From: Spartobacteria bacterium LR76
GTDB lineage: Bacteria > Verrucomicrobiota > Verrucomicrobiia > Chthoniobacterales > Terrimicrobiaceae
NCBI GenBank assembly: GCA_003054655.1
Contig: QAYZ01000016.1
Coordinates: 744,001-808,000, forward strand
DNA: 64,000 nucleotides
Reading direction: 5' to 3'
Every line of letters begins with the position of its first letter. Within the stretch, counting starts at the first letter, position 1. Positions 44,569 through 54,714 of this stretch are shown piece by piece. A program made the translations under genes and the position numbers. Below the pieces are notes generated by a model. It made no database searches. It was not told where the DNA came from and worked only from the letters and a program-made list of their open reading frames with translations.

Positions 44569-47500
44569 ATGAAGACTCCCCGTATTTTTCTCTGGGCCAT
44601 TGTCATGGTCCTCGTTTCCACATCCGGTCGCCTCTGGTCGTACACGTTGGGGAACCTGCAGACGGCGCAGGATGGCACGATCGAGACCATCCCGCTGGAG
44701 GCCACGGTGCAGGAGAGTCCGGCGCAGATCCGGATCAAGACCTACGCGCCGGGCACCTTCACCATTTATCGCAAGTCGCCGTCGGACCAGGACTGGGGCA
44801 CGCCGCTGGCCAGCGGGGTCTCGCTCACGCAGGAGGGAGTCTGGACGGATAGCTCCGTCACGGTCGGCACGCTCTACGAATATCGCTTCGTCAATAGCGC
44901 CGGCTCCCCGACCAATGGCATCTTTCCCTCCGGCTACATCCTGTGCGGCATCAAGGTGGACAACACGGCGTCCCGGGGCCGCATGGCGGTGCTGGTCGCC
45001 TCCGACGTTCCAACCACGCTGGCCCCCGAGTTTGCTCAATACAAAGCCGATCTGGTAGCCGACGGCTGGACGATCCATGAGGTTTCCGTACCGCGCGCCG
45101 CGAACTATGCGGGCCTGGGCAACGGCACGATCCAGACCGTCAAGGTAAACAGCGGCGGCACCGGCTACGCGACCGGCGACTACGTGCGGTTGGACGGCCC
45201 GGCCGGAAAAGTCGCGCGCGGCAAAGTCACCGCCGCCAGCGGAGCAGTCACCGCCATCAGCATTCCCGTCAACGGCGGAGGCCGGGGGTTCGCCGTGAAC
45301 GACGCGCTCACCGTCTCCGGCGGCACCACCACCGGATCGGGTGCCTCCTTCATCGGTCATGTGAATACGGCCGAGATGACGCTCAAATCCGCCACCTCGG
45401 TGGACGGCGGCTCCGGCTATACGAATGGCGAGGTCGTCACACTCACTGGCGCTGTAAGCGGCAAGACCGCTCAAGCCACCATCCTTGTCTCCGGCGCTTC
45501 GAACGCGATCTTCTGGCTCTATATCAACTCGAGCCAGACCGGATTTATCCTGGAAGAGTCCCTGATCATGTCGGGAAACAAGACGGGCACCGGCGTAGGC
45601 AACATCCTCGCCGCCGGCATCAACGGCTTGGGCATGCTCACCGCCGCGGGGACCTACTCGGCGGGCTCGGGCTATGTCGAGGGCGATCAGGTGACCATCA
45701 CCGGCGTCACCAGCGGCAAGACCGCCCAGGCTCTCCTGCATGCCTCGCCCGCAGGCGTGATCTATTCCCTGGAGATCGTCTCCAGCCAGATCGGCTTCAT
45801 CAACGGGGAGTCCCTCACCATCTCGGGAAATACCGCAGGCTCCGGCATCGGGCCGTTTACCGCGGAAATCGGGGGGCCGATGGTATCGGTCGAGGTCCGG
45901 GCTGGCGGCACCAACTATGTCAACGGAAACGTCGTGACCTTCTCGAGTTTAAGCGGCTCCACCACGCTCGCCGAGGGCGTCCTGAACGTGACCAACGGTG
46001 CCGTCACCTCGGTGACGCTCAACTCCCCCGGTGCCGGGTACGTCGACGGCGATGCACTTTTCCCCATCGGCCTGCAAAGTATCGGCGGAGGCGCGACCGC
46101 CACCGTCACCGCAGTGGACAATTCCAACGTGGGGCGAAAAGTGAACGTCACCGCCGGGGGCTCCGGCTACCGGGACAATGACCCGGTGACCATCAGCGGA
46201 GCTGGAGGCAGTGTCACCGGCTCCATCATCGCACCCAGCGGCACGATCACCGGCATTTCCGCCGTCCTGCCAGCGACCTTCGCGGCAGGCGAAACGCTCA
46301 CCATCACTCCGGCCTCCGGCGGCACCGGGGCCACGGCCAGCGCAGACTCTACGCTGAGGGATTATCACCTGCTCATCCGCGAGGCCGTTCAAGCCTTGAA
46401 CACCGCCTATCCCGGCGAACTGAAAAATCTCGCCGTCATCGGCAAGGTGCCGGTCTGCCGCAGCGGACGCAGCGGCGGCCCCGACGGCCACGGCAACAGG
46501 GCCCCCTACGGCAACGACGCCTTTTTTGCCGACATGGATGGCGTCGTGGGCGTGGATTGGACGGACAATATGGCAAACACCGCCGACTCCCTCATTTTCA
46601 ACACTCCCGGCGACGGCCAGTTCGATCAACAGGCAATGGAGGAGGTGGGCAACGGCGGCCGCGTGGAACTCGGCTTTGGCCGCATCGACCTGTCCCTCTT
46701 CATCCAGACCGAGACCGAGGCCATGCGGACCTACTTCTGGAAACTCCACCGCTACAAGACGGCCGCGGCGGATTTCCGCCCAGGCCGCCGCGTGCTGGAC
46801 CGCTGGACGTACGCCAACGAACGCGAGACTCAACTGCAGTCCATGCCCGGCACCGTCGGCATGAGCAACGTCGAGTTTATCACCAATGCACAACTGCCGC
46901 GGGTGATAACCGGCCAGGATGCCGATGCGCTCTACTCCGCGCAAAACGGCCCCTATCTTTTCTACTTCAAGGGAAACAGCGGGCCGATGCAGGGCGTCGG
47001 CGGGCGCGCCGTCTTCTGGACCGGCATGCAAAGCCACTGGGGCTACTGGTACGAGTCCAACCTCCCGACCAATGGACCCAACTCCATGCAGAAGGCGCTC
47101 GCCGAGGACAATTTCACCCTCAGCTATACCTGGAACATCTGGGGTGTGCGCTACATTTACCACCGCATGGGCATGGGCCTCGACGCGGGCGACATGATGC
47201 GGCAGAGCCTCAACAACCGCGGATGGACCACGGACGTCGACGGGGGTCCGTACACCTACAAGTTCAACGCCCAGAACAACGGCGACTACCACACCTCCCT
47301 CTTCATGGCGCACATGGGCGACCCTGCACTGCGCCTGTTCATGTTTGAACCGCCCTCGGCCCTCAGCGTGGTCAAGTCGGGCAGCTCTCCTGTCCTCACC
47401 TGGACGGCCTCACCGGACCCGGGCGTGATCGGGTATCACATCTACCGCGCGCCGTATCCCTCCGCTCCCTTTGCCCGGCTCACCACCACTCCGGTCAACG

Positions 47501-50301
47501 CCACGACCTACAGCGATTCGTCGGTCACCAGCGGCAACCCGGTGTACATGGTGCGGGCCGTCCGGCTCGAGACCACCGGCGGCGGCACCTTTTACAATGC
47601 CAGCCTCGGCATCACACAGTCCGTCAGTCTCGACAGCGCTCCGTCCGCAGTCGGCATCACCACTACCACCATCGCCCCACTCAGTTGGAACAGCCCCGCC
47701 TCCATCACTCTCGCAGCGAGCGGCGGCGTACCGCAATACGGCTGGGCGCTCGAGTCCGGCACCCTCCCCAACGGCCTCTCGCTTTCGTCTGAAGGAGTGA
47801 TCTCCGGAACTCCGATCAACCCGGGCACCTACGCGTTTGCCGTCCGTGTGACCGACCAGATCAACCAGACCGCCACCCGCTCCTATACCGTGACAGTCAC
47901 GTCGAACAGCGCCACCGTCCTCTATCCCGAGGCCACGACCTACACCGACAAGGCCCGGCCTACCGTGTCCTTCGGCGCCGATGAGGCAAATTACATCTCC
48001 GGCATCGCTGCCAACCAGTACGAGACCTTCCAGCGCTACGATCTCTCGGGCCTCACGGTGAACAACAGCTTCGTGCGCGCCACCCTCTACCTTTACGTCA
48101 CCAGCGGCACGGCCGCCGGCACCATTGCCAACGTCCAGGCCAGTCTCATCGCCGACGCGCAGGATGGATGGATCGAGCGCGGGATCGCGCGGCCCTTCAC
48201 CGGCGCAGCCAACAATGGCTCCGGCAAGACACGTATTACCTGCCCCGGCCATGAATTCACCAACGGCATCCAGGTATCCCTCGCCGGACTCACCGGCTCC
48301 GGCGCGCCTTCCTCGGGTCCCTACACGATCACCGTGGTGGATGCCGACCGCTTCGACCTTCTCACGGTCCCCTTCGGGACGTGGCAGTACGATCCCGCCC
48401 TCGCCTTTGTCTCGACGACGAGCATGACGTACAATACCCGGCCCACCACCTACAGCACCACCGCGCCCACCATCAGCGGTTCCGGGGTGAACACGCCGGG
48501 CACCCTGTTGCAGTTCGACGTGACCCCGTTCGTCCGCGAGACGCTGGCCGGCGATCCGCTGAAGAAACTCGGCCTGCGCTTCTTCACCGGCACGCCGCAA
48601 ACCGTCGCCATCAGCTCATCGAAGTCCTTCGGGGCCTCCCGGCCATACATCGTCTTTGAAACCACCAACGGCCCGGATATCACAGTCAACCGGCCCACCG
48701 ACAACCCGGCCTACATTTCCACCGGCACCGGTCTGCTCCTGGACACGACGGTGAAAACGCTGCCGGAGCGGAGCGCATCGCTTTCGCTTCTCTGGACGAA
48801 ACTCTCGGGACCAAACGCCGTCACCTTCAGCCGCCCGGGCGAGGCCTCGACCGCCGCTTCCTTCGCCGGGCCCGGCGAGTATGTCATCCGCCTCACCGCC
48901 ACCGATGGGGTGGCGCAGAGCTTCCGCGACATCCCGGTCCGCGTGATCGACCGGCCCGTCGCCGGGCCTGCGGACAGCAGCCTGCTTTTGTACCTGCCCT
49001 TTGACGAGGGAACCGGCACGACCGCCTCGGACATCATGACTCCCGGCCGCCAGGCCACCCTCACCGGAGGAGCCCTGTGGGCCAGCTCCGGTCGCATCGG
49101 CAACGCGGCGGCTCTCGGTGGGACCGGGCAATACGCCGTCATTCCCGACTCTGTGAACAAACCGCTGGACGGCCTGTCGCAGATGACACTGTCCGTCTGG
49201 ATCAACCAAAAGGTTTCCGAGACCGACAGCAGCATCAACCGCGCCATCATCGCCAAGAGTGCCAACCAATACGACGGCAGTTACGTCCTCAGGCTCCGCG
49301 GCGGCACGGGTGGAAAAAACACGCTCTATGTGGACATGCTCAAGACCAGCTTCACCGGGGCAACCCAGATCGAAGCCAACAAATGGAACCACCTCGTCCT
49401 TGTCTTTGACGGCACCCAGTCATCGAACAACGTCCGGTACTACCTGAACGGCAACCCGGACAAATTTGTCACCGTCTCCGGAGCCACCCAACTGGACCGG
49501 AAGACCACTCGCAACTTCTTTATCGGAGCCTTCGGCACCACAGACACCAAAACCTTCAATGGCATCATCGACGAGGTGCGCGTCTATAACCGGGCGCTCT
49601 CGGGCGATGAAATCCGCGATCTGGCCCAGGCCGTCCCGGCCCGCATCGGACCCGCCGTCAGCGTAAGCGGCCCGATCTCCGGCACGACGGGAAGCTCCCT
49701 GCCTGTCACCGGCACGGCCAGCAGCACCGCAGGTCCGGTCACTCTGCAATGGAGCGCCCCCCAGGCCTCCGCAGCCGCCGCCTTCGCCGATCCGGCAGCG
49801 GCCTCGACGACAGTGAGCTTCAACCAGCCCGGGACCTACACCGTGCGGCTGACCGCCGACGATGGAAGCATCTCGACCTGGGCCGAGACCAGCGCCTCCA
49901 TCACCCCAGCCCCCGGCATGTCCTCGTGGTTGCAGCAGCACTTTGGCACCACCGATGCCACCGGCTCCCGCGCACCAACGGCGAACCCCGCCAGCGACGG
50001 CCTGCCGAACCTCCTGAAATACGCCCTCGACCTCGATCCCAACCAGGCCTACTCCCCCGCCGAGGCCGGTCTCAACCTCGGCCAGACGAACGTCTCCGAC
50101 CAGGATTACCTCACCTACACCTTCACCGGCACCGCTGCCGACGTGACCTATATCGTCGAGGCGACAAACGGTCTCGGCGAACCGTGGACCACCATCTACT
50201 CACACAGCGGCTCGGCCCCGGGCACGGTGACCGTGAATGACACCCAGCCGATCCAGGCCGCGACCAAGCGCTTCCTGCGCCTCCGCGTGACCACCCCATG
50301 A
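44569..50301 (+). CDS. Very large secreted multidomain protein (C25-like, DNRLRE, LamG, PKD-like)
   Basis: A 1,910-residue exported protein (start ATG 44569; signal MKTPRIFLWAIVMVLVSTSG). Domains by eye: an Ig-like start; a gingipain/C25-like fold beginning RMAVLVASDVPTTLAPEF near residue 140; and an inserted array of about 400 residues of GGTGYATGDYVRL-type repeats (residues about 190-590). The C25-like fold then resumes (LAVIGKVPVCRSG, FYFKGNSGP region). After it come a fibronectin-like and a putative Ig domain (LPNGLSLSSEGVISGTP), a DNRLRE-like segment, a PKD-like domain, a LamG domain (YLPFDEGTGTTASD to VRVYNRALSGDEI), a second PKD-like domain and a terminal beta-rich part. No PEP-CTERM is present. 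Proteolytic activity is unproven. Confidence 0.85.
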   Translation: MKTPRIFLWAIVMVLVSTSGRLWSYTLGNLQTAQDGTIETIPLEATVQESPAQIRIKTYAPGTFTIYRKSPSDQDWGTPLASGVSLTQEGVWTDSSVTVGTLYEYRFVNSAGSPTNGIFPSGYILCGIKVDNTASRGRMAVLVASDVPTTLAPEFAQYKADLVADGWTIHEVSVPRAANYAGLGNGTIQTVKVNSGGTGYATGDYVRLDGPAGKVARGKVTAASGAVTAISIPVNGGGRGFAVNDALTVSGGTTTGSGASFIGHVNTAEMTLKSATSVDGGSGYTNGEVVTLTGAVSGKTAQATILVSGASNAIFWLYINSSQTGFILEESLIMSGNKTGTGVGNILAAGINGLGMLTAAGTYSAGSGYVEGDQVTITGVTSGKTAQALLHASPAGVIYSLEIVSSQIGFINGESLTISGNTAGSGIGPFTAEIGGPMVSVEVRAGGTNYVNGNVVTFSSLSGSTTLAEGVLNVTNGAVTSVTLNSPGAGYVDGDALFPIGLQSIGGGATATVTAVDNSNVGRKVNVTAGGSGYRDNDPVTISGAGGSVTGSIIAPSGTITGISAVLPATFAAGETLTITPASGGTGATASADSTLRDYHLLIREAVQALNTAYPGELKNLAVIGKVPVCRSGRSGGPDGHGNRAPYGNDAFFADMDGVVGVDWTDNMANTADSLIFNTPGDGQFDQQAMEEVGNGGRVELGFGRIDLSLFIQTETEAMRTYFWKLHRYKTAAADFRPGRRVLDRWTYANERETQLQSMPGTVGMSNVEFITNAQLPRVITGQDADALYSAQNGPYLFYFKGNSGPMQGVGGRAVFWTGMQSHWGYWYESNLPTNGPNSMQKALAEDNFTLSYTWNIWGVRYIYHRMGMGLDAGDMMRQSLNNRGWTTDVDGGPYTYKFNAQNNGDYHTSLFMAHMGDPALRLFMFEPPSALSVVKSGSSPVLTWTASPDPGVIGYHIYRAPYPSAPFARLTTTPVNATTYSDSSVTSGNPVYMVRAVRLETTGGGTFYNASLGITQSVSLDSAPSAVGITTTTIAPLSWNSPASITLAASGGVPQYGWALESGTLPNGLSLSSEGVISGTPINPGTYAFAVRVTDQINQTATRSYTVTVTSNSATVLYPEATTYTDKARPTVSFGADEANYISGIAANQYETFQRYDLSGLTVNNSFVRATLYLYVTSGTAAGTIANVQASLIADAQDGWIERGIARPFTGAANNGSGKTRITCPGHEFTNGIQVSLAGLTGSGAPSSGPYTITVVDADRFDLLTVPFGTWQYDPALAFVSTTSMTYNTRPTTYSTTAPTISGSGVNTPGTLLQFDVTPFVRETLAGDPLKKLGLRFFTGTPQTVAISSSKSFGASRPYIVFETTNGPDITVNRPTDNPAYISTGTGLLLDTTVKTLPERSASLSLLWTKLSGPNAVTFSRPGEASTAASFAGPGEYVIRLTATDGVAQSFRDIPVRVIDRPVAGPADSSLLLYLPFDEGTGTTASDIMTPGRQATLTGGALWASSGRIGNAAALGGTGQYAVIPDSVNKPLDGLSQMTLSVWINQKVSETDSSINRAIIAKSANQYDGSYVLRLRGGTGGKNTLYVDMLKTSFTGATQIEANKWNHLVLVFDGTQSSNNVRYYLNGNPDKFVTVSGATQLDRKTTRNFFIGAFGTTDTKTFNGIIDEVRVYNRALSGDEIRDLAQAVPARIGPAVSVSGPISGTTGSSLPVTGTASSTAGPVTLQWSAPQASAAAAFADPAAASTTVSFNQPGTYTVRLTADDGSISTWAETSASITPAPGMSSWLQQHFGTTDATGSRAPTANPASDGLPNLLKYALDLDPNQAYSPAEAGLNLGQTNVSDQDYLTYTFTGTAADVTYIVEATNGLGEPWTTIYSHSGSAPGTVTVNDTQPIQAATKRFLRLRVTTP

Positions 50302-50396
50302 GCCACAGTCCGCGTTTCGGCACGAAAAGAAGTTGAGGCTCAAGATTTGACTTGAGCACCCCCCTTGATTCCTTATATCACATGTTTGATCCCCAC

Positions 50397-51467
50397 ATGA
50401 AGAACCTCCCGCTTTGTGCCGCGATCGGATTCGCCCTCGCCCTTCCGCTCCGCGCTTTGCCCGCCCAGGAGGCGGCCACCATTCCCTCGGGCATGGTCAG
50501 TATTTCGATCCCCGCCGGGACGGGCGCGGTCAAAAAGACCTCGCTCATTTCACTGCCGTTGCTTGAGACGGCCGCGCTGGATGGAAAGTCCGTCGGGAGA
50601 TTTACGGGCGTCACCTCCACGACCTTTTCTGACACCTCGGCCGACTGGACGCCGGGCGAACTCTCCAATGTCGCGGAACCCAAGCTCCTTTTGATCACCA
50701 GCGGCGCAGCGGAAGGGTATATATTTTTGATCTCCACCGCAGCAACTAGTCAGAACACCGCAACCTCCGCCACGATCTCCGCCGATGATTCCGTGGTTGC
50801 AGATCTCACATCGCTGGGGATTCGCACGGGAGAAAGTGGCGATACTTACCGGATTCTAAACTGCGACACCCTCGCCTCACTTTTTGGAACTCCGGAAACA
50901 TCCGGAGTCTTGGGCGGGACATCCCCGACCACGGCCGACAGCATCATCCTTGTCGTCAATGGCATCACGAGCACCTACTATTACAAAACCGATGTGACTC
51001 CCAATCGCTGGACGAAGTTGGCCTGGGGAAATCCCGATGCATCCAACACCCCCGTCCCGCCCTATTATGGAATCCAATATGGTCGGTTAGGCAGCACCTC
51101 CATCGGGTTGACAGTCCGGGGAGATATCCCTTCAAATCCAAGGAAGGCGTTTGTTAAGAATTCTGGCACCACATTCCTGGCACAGTTCTGGCCTGTCGAC
51201 TCCACGTTGGGATCCACCGCGATTTCTTCTCTCCCGGGATGGTTCTCCGGACCTTCTCCGAATACAGCTGATACGGTGATCATCACGTCTAATGGAGTGA
51301 CGTCCACGTTCTGGTTTGACGGAACAAACTGGCGCAAGCTGGCCTTCGGCAGCCCGATAAGCGACACCGCGTTGATCCCAGTCGGTTCGACACTGTCCCT
51401 CGTTAAAAAAGGCACGGTGCCGGGCTCTTCGATGTTAAGCCAAAACCTCCCTTACACGCTCCAATAG
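50397..51467 (+). CDS. Secreted TIGR02597-like protein
   Basis: A 356-residue exported protein from ATG 50397 (signal peptide MKNLPLCAAIGFALALPL). A start at 50382 is also possible. Repeated strand pairs such as SIILVVNGITSTYYYKTD and TVIITSNGVTSTFWFDGTN, each followed by a WTKLAWG or WRKLAFG unit, mark the TIGR02597 family found in Verrucomicrobia. Its role is unknown. It is followed after 27 bp by a PEP-CTERM protein, as is common for this family. Confidence 0.75.
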   Translation: MKNLPLCAAIGFALALPLRALPAQEAATIPSGMVSISIPAGTGAVKKTSLISLPLLETAALDGKSVGRFTGVTSTTFSDTSADWTPGELSNVAEPKLLLITSGAAEGYIFLISTAATSQNTATSATISADDSVVADLTSLGIRTGESGDTYRILNCDTLASLFGTPETSGVLGGTSPTTADSIILVVNGITSTYYYKTDVTPNRWTKLAWGNPDASNTPVPPYYGIQYGRLGSTSIGLTVRGDIPSNPRKAFVKNSGTTFLAQFWPVDSTLGSTAISSLPGWFSGPSPNTADTVIITSNGVTSTFWFDGTNWRKLAFGSPISDTALIPVGSTLSLVKKGTVPGSSMLSQNLPYTLQ

Positions 51468-51494
51468 CTGGTACACGACTCCGAACTGCTCAAT

Positions 51495-52052
51495 ATGAAA
51501 TCCGTTTCGATCATCGCTGCTTTACTCCTCGGTTTTGCCTCTGCGAGCTTCGCCCAAGTTCTGGTCACCCTTGGCTCCAATGGATTTACCGTGGATGGAG
51601 TCTCATCAGCGCCTTACTCTCAAACGACGACAACCCTGAAATTCAATTCCTCCCTCGCGCTCGGAGACGCCGTGGTGGGAGCTTTGAATACGACCTATGA
51701 CTGGTCGTCTTACATCACCTTCGGCTTGGAGTTTAGCGTTTCTGGAACAAACCCTAACCTCCCGATTTCAGTATATTTCTACGACACTGACTACGCGGTC
51801 ATCAATATCTACAGCCTCTCGACAAATGGCGTGGGCTCCACGCCGACAGTGGTTCCCATGACCTTGGTCTCGATCGGCTCTGGAAGGTTGAATGCCGTTG
51901 CCGGTTTCCAACTCGCCTGGGAAGGTGGCGGAACGGTGAACGCCACCTTCACCAACGTCGTCGCCGTCCCGGAGTCCGCCACCTGGGCCTTGCTCATCGG
52001 GGCGCTGGGAGCGACACCGCTTCTCCGTCGTCGCGTCACCCGCGGCTGCTGA
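51495..52052 (+). CDS. Small PEP-CTERM protein
   Basis: A 185-residue exported protein. Signal peptide MKSVSIIAALLLGFASASFA, a beta-rich middle, and a PEP-CTERM tail (VPESATWALLIGALGATP, then LLRRRV). The motif reads VPES instead of VPEP, a tolerated variant. Likely sorted to the cell surface together with the preceding TIGR02597-like protein. Confidence 0.85.
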   Translation: MKSVSIIAALLLGFASASFAQVLVTLGSNGFTVDGVSSAPYSQTTTTLKFNSSLALGDAVVGALNTTYDWSSYITFGLEFSVSGTNPNLPISVYFYDTDYAVINIYSLSTNGVGSTPTVVPMTLVSIGSGRLNAVAGFQLAWEGGGTVNATFTNVVAVPESATWALLIGALGATPLLRRRVTRGC

Positions 52053-52120
52053 ATCCAGATAGGCACTCCGGCTTCGCAAAGCGGCGGTCGCGGGCCGGAC
52101 TCCCGGTCAGGGAGGCAGAC

Positions 52121-52220
52121 TCAGGCTTCCACCGCGATTTCTTCCGTCACGCCGTCGCCGTCGTGGAGGACAACTGCTCGTACGCCGCGCTCGCGGGCGA
52201 GATCCTTGGCTCGTTCTCGC
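52121..52220 (-). pseudogene. Truncated DUF2188 copy
   Basis: The last ~33 codons of a DUF2188 gene (RERAKDLARERGVRAVVLHD, then GDGVTEEIAVEA and stop) with no N-terminal part or start. It parallels the end of the intact gene at 42517-42723, and similarity stops abruptly near 52220. It looks like a deletion remnant of a duplicated gene. Confidence 0.75.
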
Positions 52221-52367
52221 CGGGCTGGCCGGATGCCTGCTCTGGCGCTGGCGGCGCAGGGCGGCTGGCGGGAGTCGTTAGCGAGCGCGAGCCGCCCCGG
52301 AAATGCAAGAACCCGGGCGTCTCCGCGTGGGAAAGCCCGGGTTCCTGACTGGCGGGGGGGAATTCTT

Positions 52368-53765
52368 TTAGAACTTCACGCCGAATTGCGCGCCGAGGAC
52401 GAGGCCGTTGGGGATGTCGCCGGTGCCGCCGGGCTGGATGACCCACTGCACGTCGGGCTGGATGTAGGCCCACTTGTTGAGCTGCACACGGTAGCCCGCC
52501 TCAAAGACGAGTTCGTAATCCGGCGAGCCGCCGCCCTGCGCGGAGACGCTGTTGGCGTAGTCATTACTGAATTGCCCGTAGATCACGCCGAGGATGGTGC
52601 GGTCGTTGTCCCGGCCCGGGATGAGGCCCTGGTAAATCGCGCCTCCATTCACCTGGAAGGGCACGATGGCGACATTCTGCTGCGGCGAGAGCGTGAAGGT
52701 GGTGAAGAGGGTCAGCCCCTGGTCGCTGTCGAGATTCTCGCGATACACCATCTGGTCGCCGTGCAGGTAAAAGCCATAGCTGGCGGGCGTGGTCGAGGTC
52801 TGGCCAAACTGCGGGTAATCCCACGACGACCAGTAGCCGCCGAAGAAATAGTGACCCGGCAGGCCCTTCGCGGTCGGGCTGATCGCAGGGGCGACGGCCT
52901 TTTTATCCGCCACCGCCTTGCCATCGGAAACCGGCGCGGGAGCCTCGCGCTTGAAGAACTCCGGCGTCCATCCGACCTGCCCGATGAGCATGAACCCGTC
53001 GCCGCTCTGGATGCTCATGTCCACGCCGTGATAGGCGCGGTCAAACATGCGGCTGGAGACCTGGTAAATGCCGACCATGGCGTTGAACTCCGGCGTGGGA
53101 TCGATGCGCAGCCGCGCGCCCCACGAGGCAAAGGGATAGGCCGAGAAGCGCGTATTGAAGAGCACCGCGCGAATGTTTCCGTCGATGCCGTTGTTCAGGT
53201 AGTACCCATACAGTGGCGAGGTGGCAAAGTCGTCGCTCGCGCCGAGGCGGCCCAGCTTGATCGAGAGCTTGTCATCGAGGAGCTTTTGCTCGAGGAACAG
53301 CCCATACAGGAAGATCGCCTGCCCGCCGACGAGCTGCATCGGGTCGTACTGGCTGCCCAGCGCGCCCTGGATGCTGTTGCCGTCGCGGTTCACCCCCGTG
53401 ATGGTGAAGGTCGCGCCCTGCCAGCCGACGAGTTTCTCCAGGTCGGTCTTCAGGCCGAAGTAAAAGTCATCGGCATAGGAGGCCGACTGGTTCCGCCCGC
53501 CGACGGGATTCCCTGCCACGATGGCATTGTAATAGGCAAAGAAGTCGAAGCCGTAATCGCTAAGTTTAGGCCGCAGGCCGAACCAGTCGCCCGTGGCGTA
53601 ATCACCCTGCCACCAGGAGACGGAGGCGGGTTCCGGCGTGGCGCGGGGGAAGTCGCGGTCCTCCGCCGGGAGGGCGCGGGAGTTGTTGGTGGACTGGGTG
53701 AATGCGGTTATAGGTAATACCGCCGAGAACAAAGCCGCGTATACGGCAGAGGTGCGAGGGAACAT
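52368..53765 (-). CDS. OprB-family carbohydrate-selective porin
   Basis: A 465-residue outer-membrane porin. Signal peptide ending ITAFTQS, then WWQGDYATGDWFGLRPKLSD, which is the OprB start signature. The barrel contains many YG/WG strands, and a final NGLVLGAQFGVKF ends in Phe as expected for Bam assembly. It is the last gene of the fructose PTS operon, 18 bp after fruK, so it probably admits fructose or a fructose-containing sugar across the outer membrane. Confidence 0.9.
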   Translation of the reverse strand: MFPRTSAVYAALFSAVLPITAFTQSTNNSRALPAEDRDFPRATPEPASVSWWQGDYATGDWFGLRPKLSDYGFDFFAYYNAIVAGNPVGGRNQSASYADDFYFGLKTDLEKLVGWQGATFTITGVNRDGNSIQGALGSQYDPMQLVGGQAIFLYGLFLEQKLLDDKLSIKLGRLGASDDFATSPLYGYYLNNGIDGNIRAVLFNTRFSAYPFASWGARLRIDPTPEFNAMVGIYQVSSRMFDRAYHGVDMSIQSGDGFMLIGQVGWTPEFFKREAPAPVSDGKAVADKKAVAPAISPTAKGLPGHYFFGGYWSSWDYPQFGQTSTTPASYGFYLHGDQMVYRENLDSDQGLTLFTTFTLSPQQNVAIVPFQVNGGAIYQGLIPGRDNDRTILGVIYGQFSNDYANSVSAQGGGSPDYELVFEAGYRVQLNKWAYIQPDVQWVIQPGGTGDIPNGLVLGAQFGVKF

Positions 53766-53783
53766 AGGGGGTGTGTTTGGGTG

Positions 53784-54710
53784 TTAGGGTTGGGTGATCT
53801 GGATGCAGGGGAAATAGCTCCGGGGTTCGTCCCTCGGGCTGACGTCGATGGCCGCGAGGGAAAAGGCGGTGGCGAGGCGGGCGGCTTTTTCCAGCGGGAG
53901 GCCGCGCAGGCTGGCGGCGATCCACCCGGCGACCATGGCATCGCCCGCGCCCACGGTGGTGCGGATGAGGAGCTGCGGCGGCACGGCCAGCAAGGCCTCG
54001 GCAGCGGTGACAAAGAGCGCGCCCTCCGCGCCCATGGAGACGATGACGCACTCGATGCCGCCCTGCACCAGCTCCCGCGCGGTCTTCAGCACGTCGGCCC
54101 GGGTCTTCAGCGAGCGGCCCGTGATGGCCTCCAGCTCGTGGATGTTGGGCTTGATCACGCTCGGCTTTGCCGCGATGGCAAACTGCAGCGGGCGGTCACT
54201 GGTATCGACTGCCACCCGTGTGCCCCGCCGCATGAGATCGGCGGTGAGTTCCGCGTAGATGGAGACCGGCACGCCCGGCGGCAGGCTGCCGGCCAGCACC
54301 GCCCAGCGGGCGTCAAGGTTTGCGATTCTTTCCCGCAGCCCGGCCACGTCATCGGCGGTCGGCTCCGCGCCGGGAAAGTTGATGTCCGTCGTGGTCTGGT
54401 TCGCGGGATCGGTGATCTTGATGCCCGTGCGGGTGGCCCCCGCGATGCGCACGCATTCGTCGACCACGGCGTATTTGCGGAAGAGACTCTCGAAGGAACC
54501 CGCATTGTCCTCGCCGAGGAACCCGGAGACGGCCACGCGGAATCCGGCGCGAGCCACGGCCACGCCGACATTCACGCCCTTCCCCGCCGGGCGGCTCTCC
54601 TCGGCGGCGACGCGATTGACTTTGCCCGCTGCGAAGTGCGGGATGGAAAGCGAGTGGTCGATCGCCGGGTTGAGGGCGACGCAGAGACAGTCAAAGGCGG
54701 CCTGGTTCAT
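53784..54710 (-). CDS. fruK: 1-phosphofructokinase
   Basis: A 308-residue PfkB-family kinase converting fructose-1-phosphate to fructose-1,6-bisphosphate. N-terminal substrate motif RPAGKGVNVGVAVARAG; C-terminal anion-hole and catalytic motif TTVGAGDAMVAG, with the Asp as base. It lies between the EIIA-HPr-EI fusion (4 bp away) and the porin gene. The product of FruA import (fructose-1-phosphate) is its natural substrate, which supports the call. Confidence 0.93.
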   Translation of the reverse strand: MNQAAFDCLCVALNPAIDHSLSIPHFAAGKVNRVAAEESRPAGKGVNVGVAVARAGFRVAVSGFLGEDNAGSFESLFRKYAVVDECVRIAGATRTGIKITDPANQTTTDINFPGAEPTADDVAGLRERIANLDARWAVLAGSLPPGVPVSIYAELTADLMRRGTRVAVDTSDRPLQFAIAAKPSVIKPNIHELEAITGRSLKTRADVLKTARELVQGGIECVIVSMGAEGALFVTAAEALLAVPPQLLIRTTVGAGDAMVAGWIAASLRGLPLEKAARLATAFSLAAIDVSPRDEPRSYFPCIQITQP

Positions 54711-54714
54711 GAGA

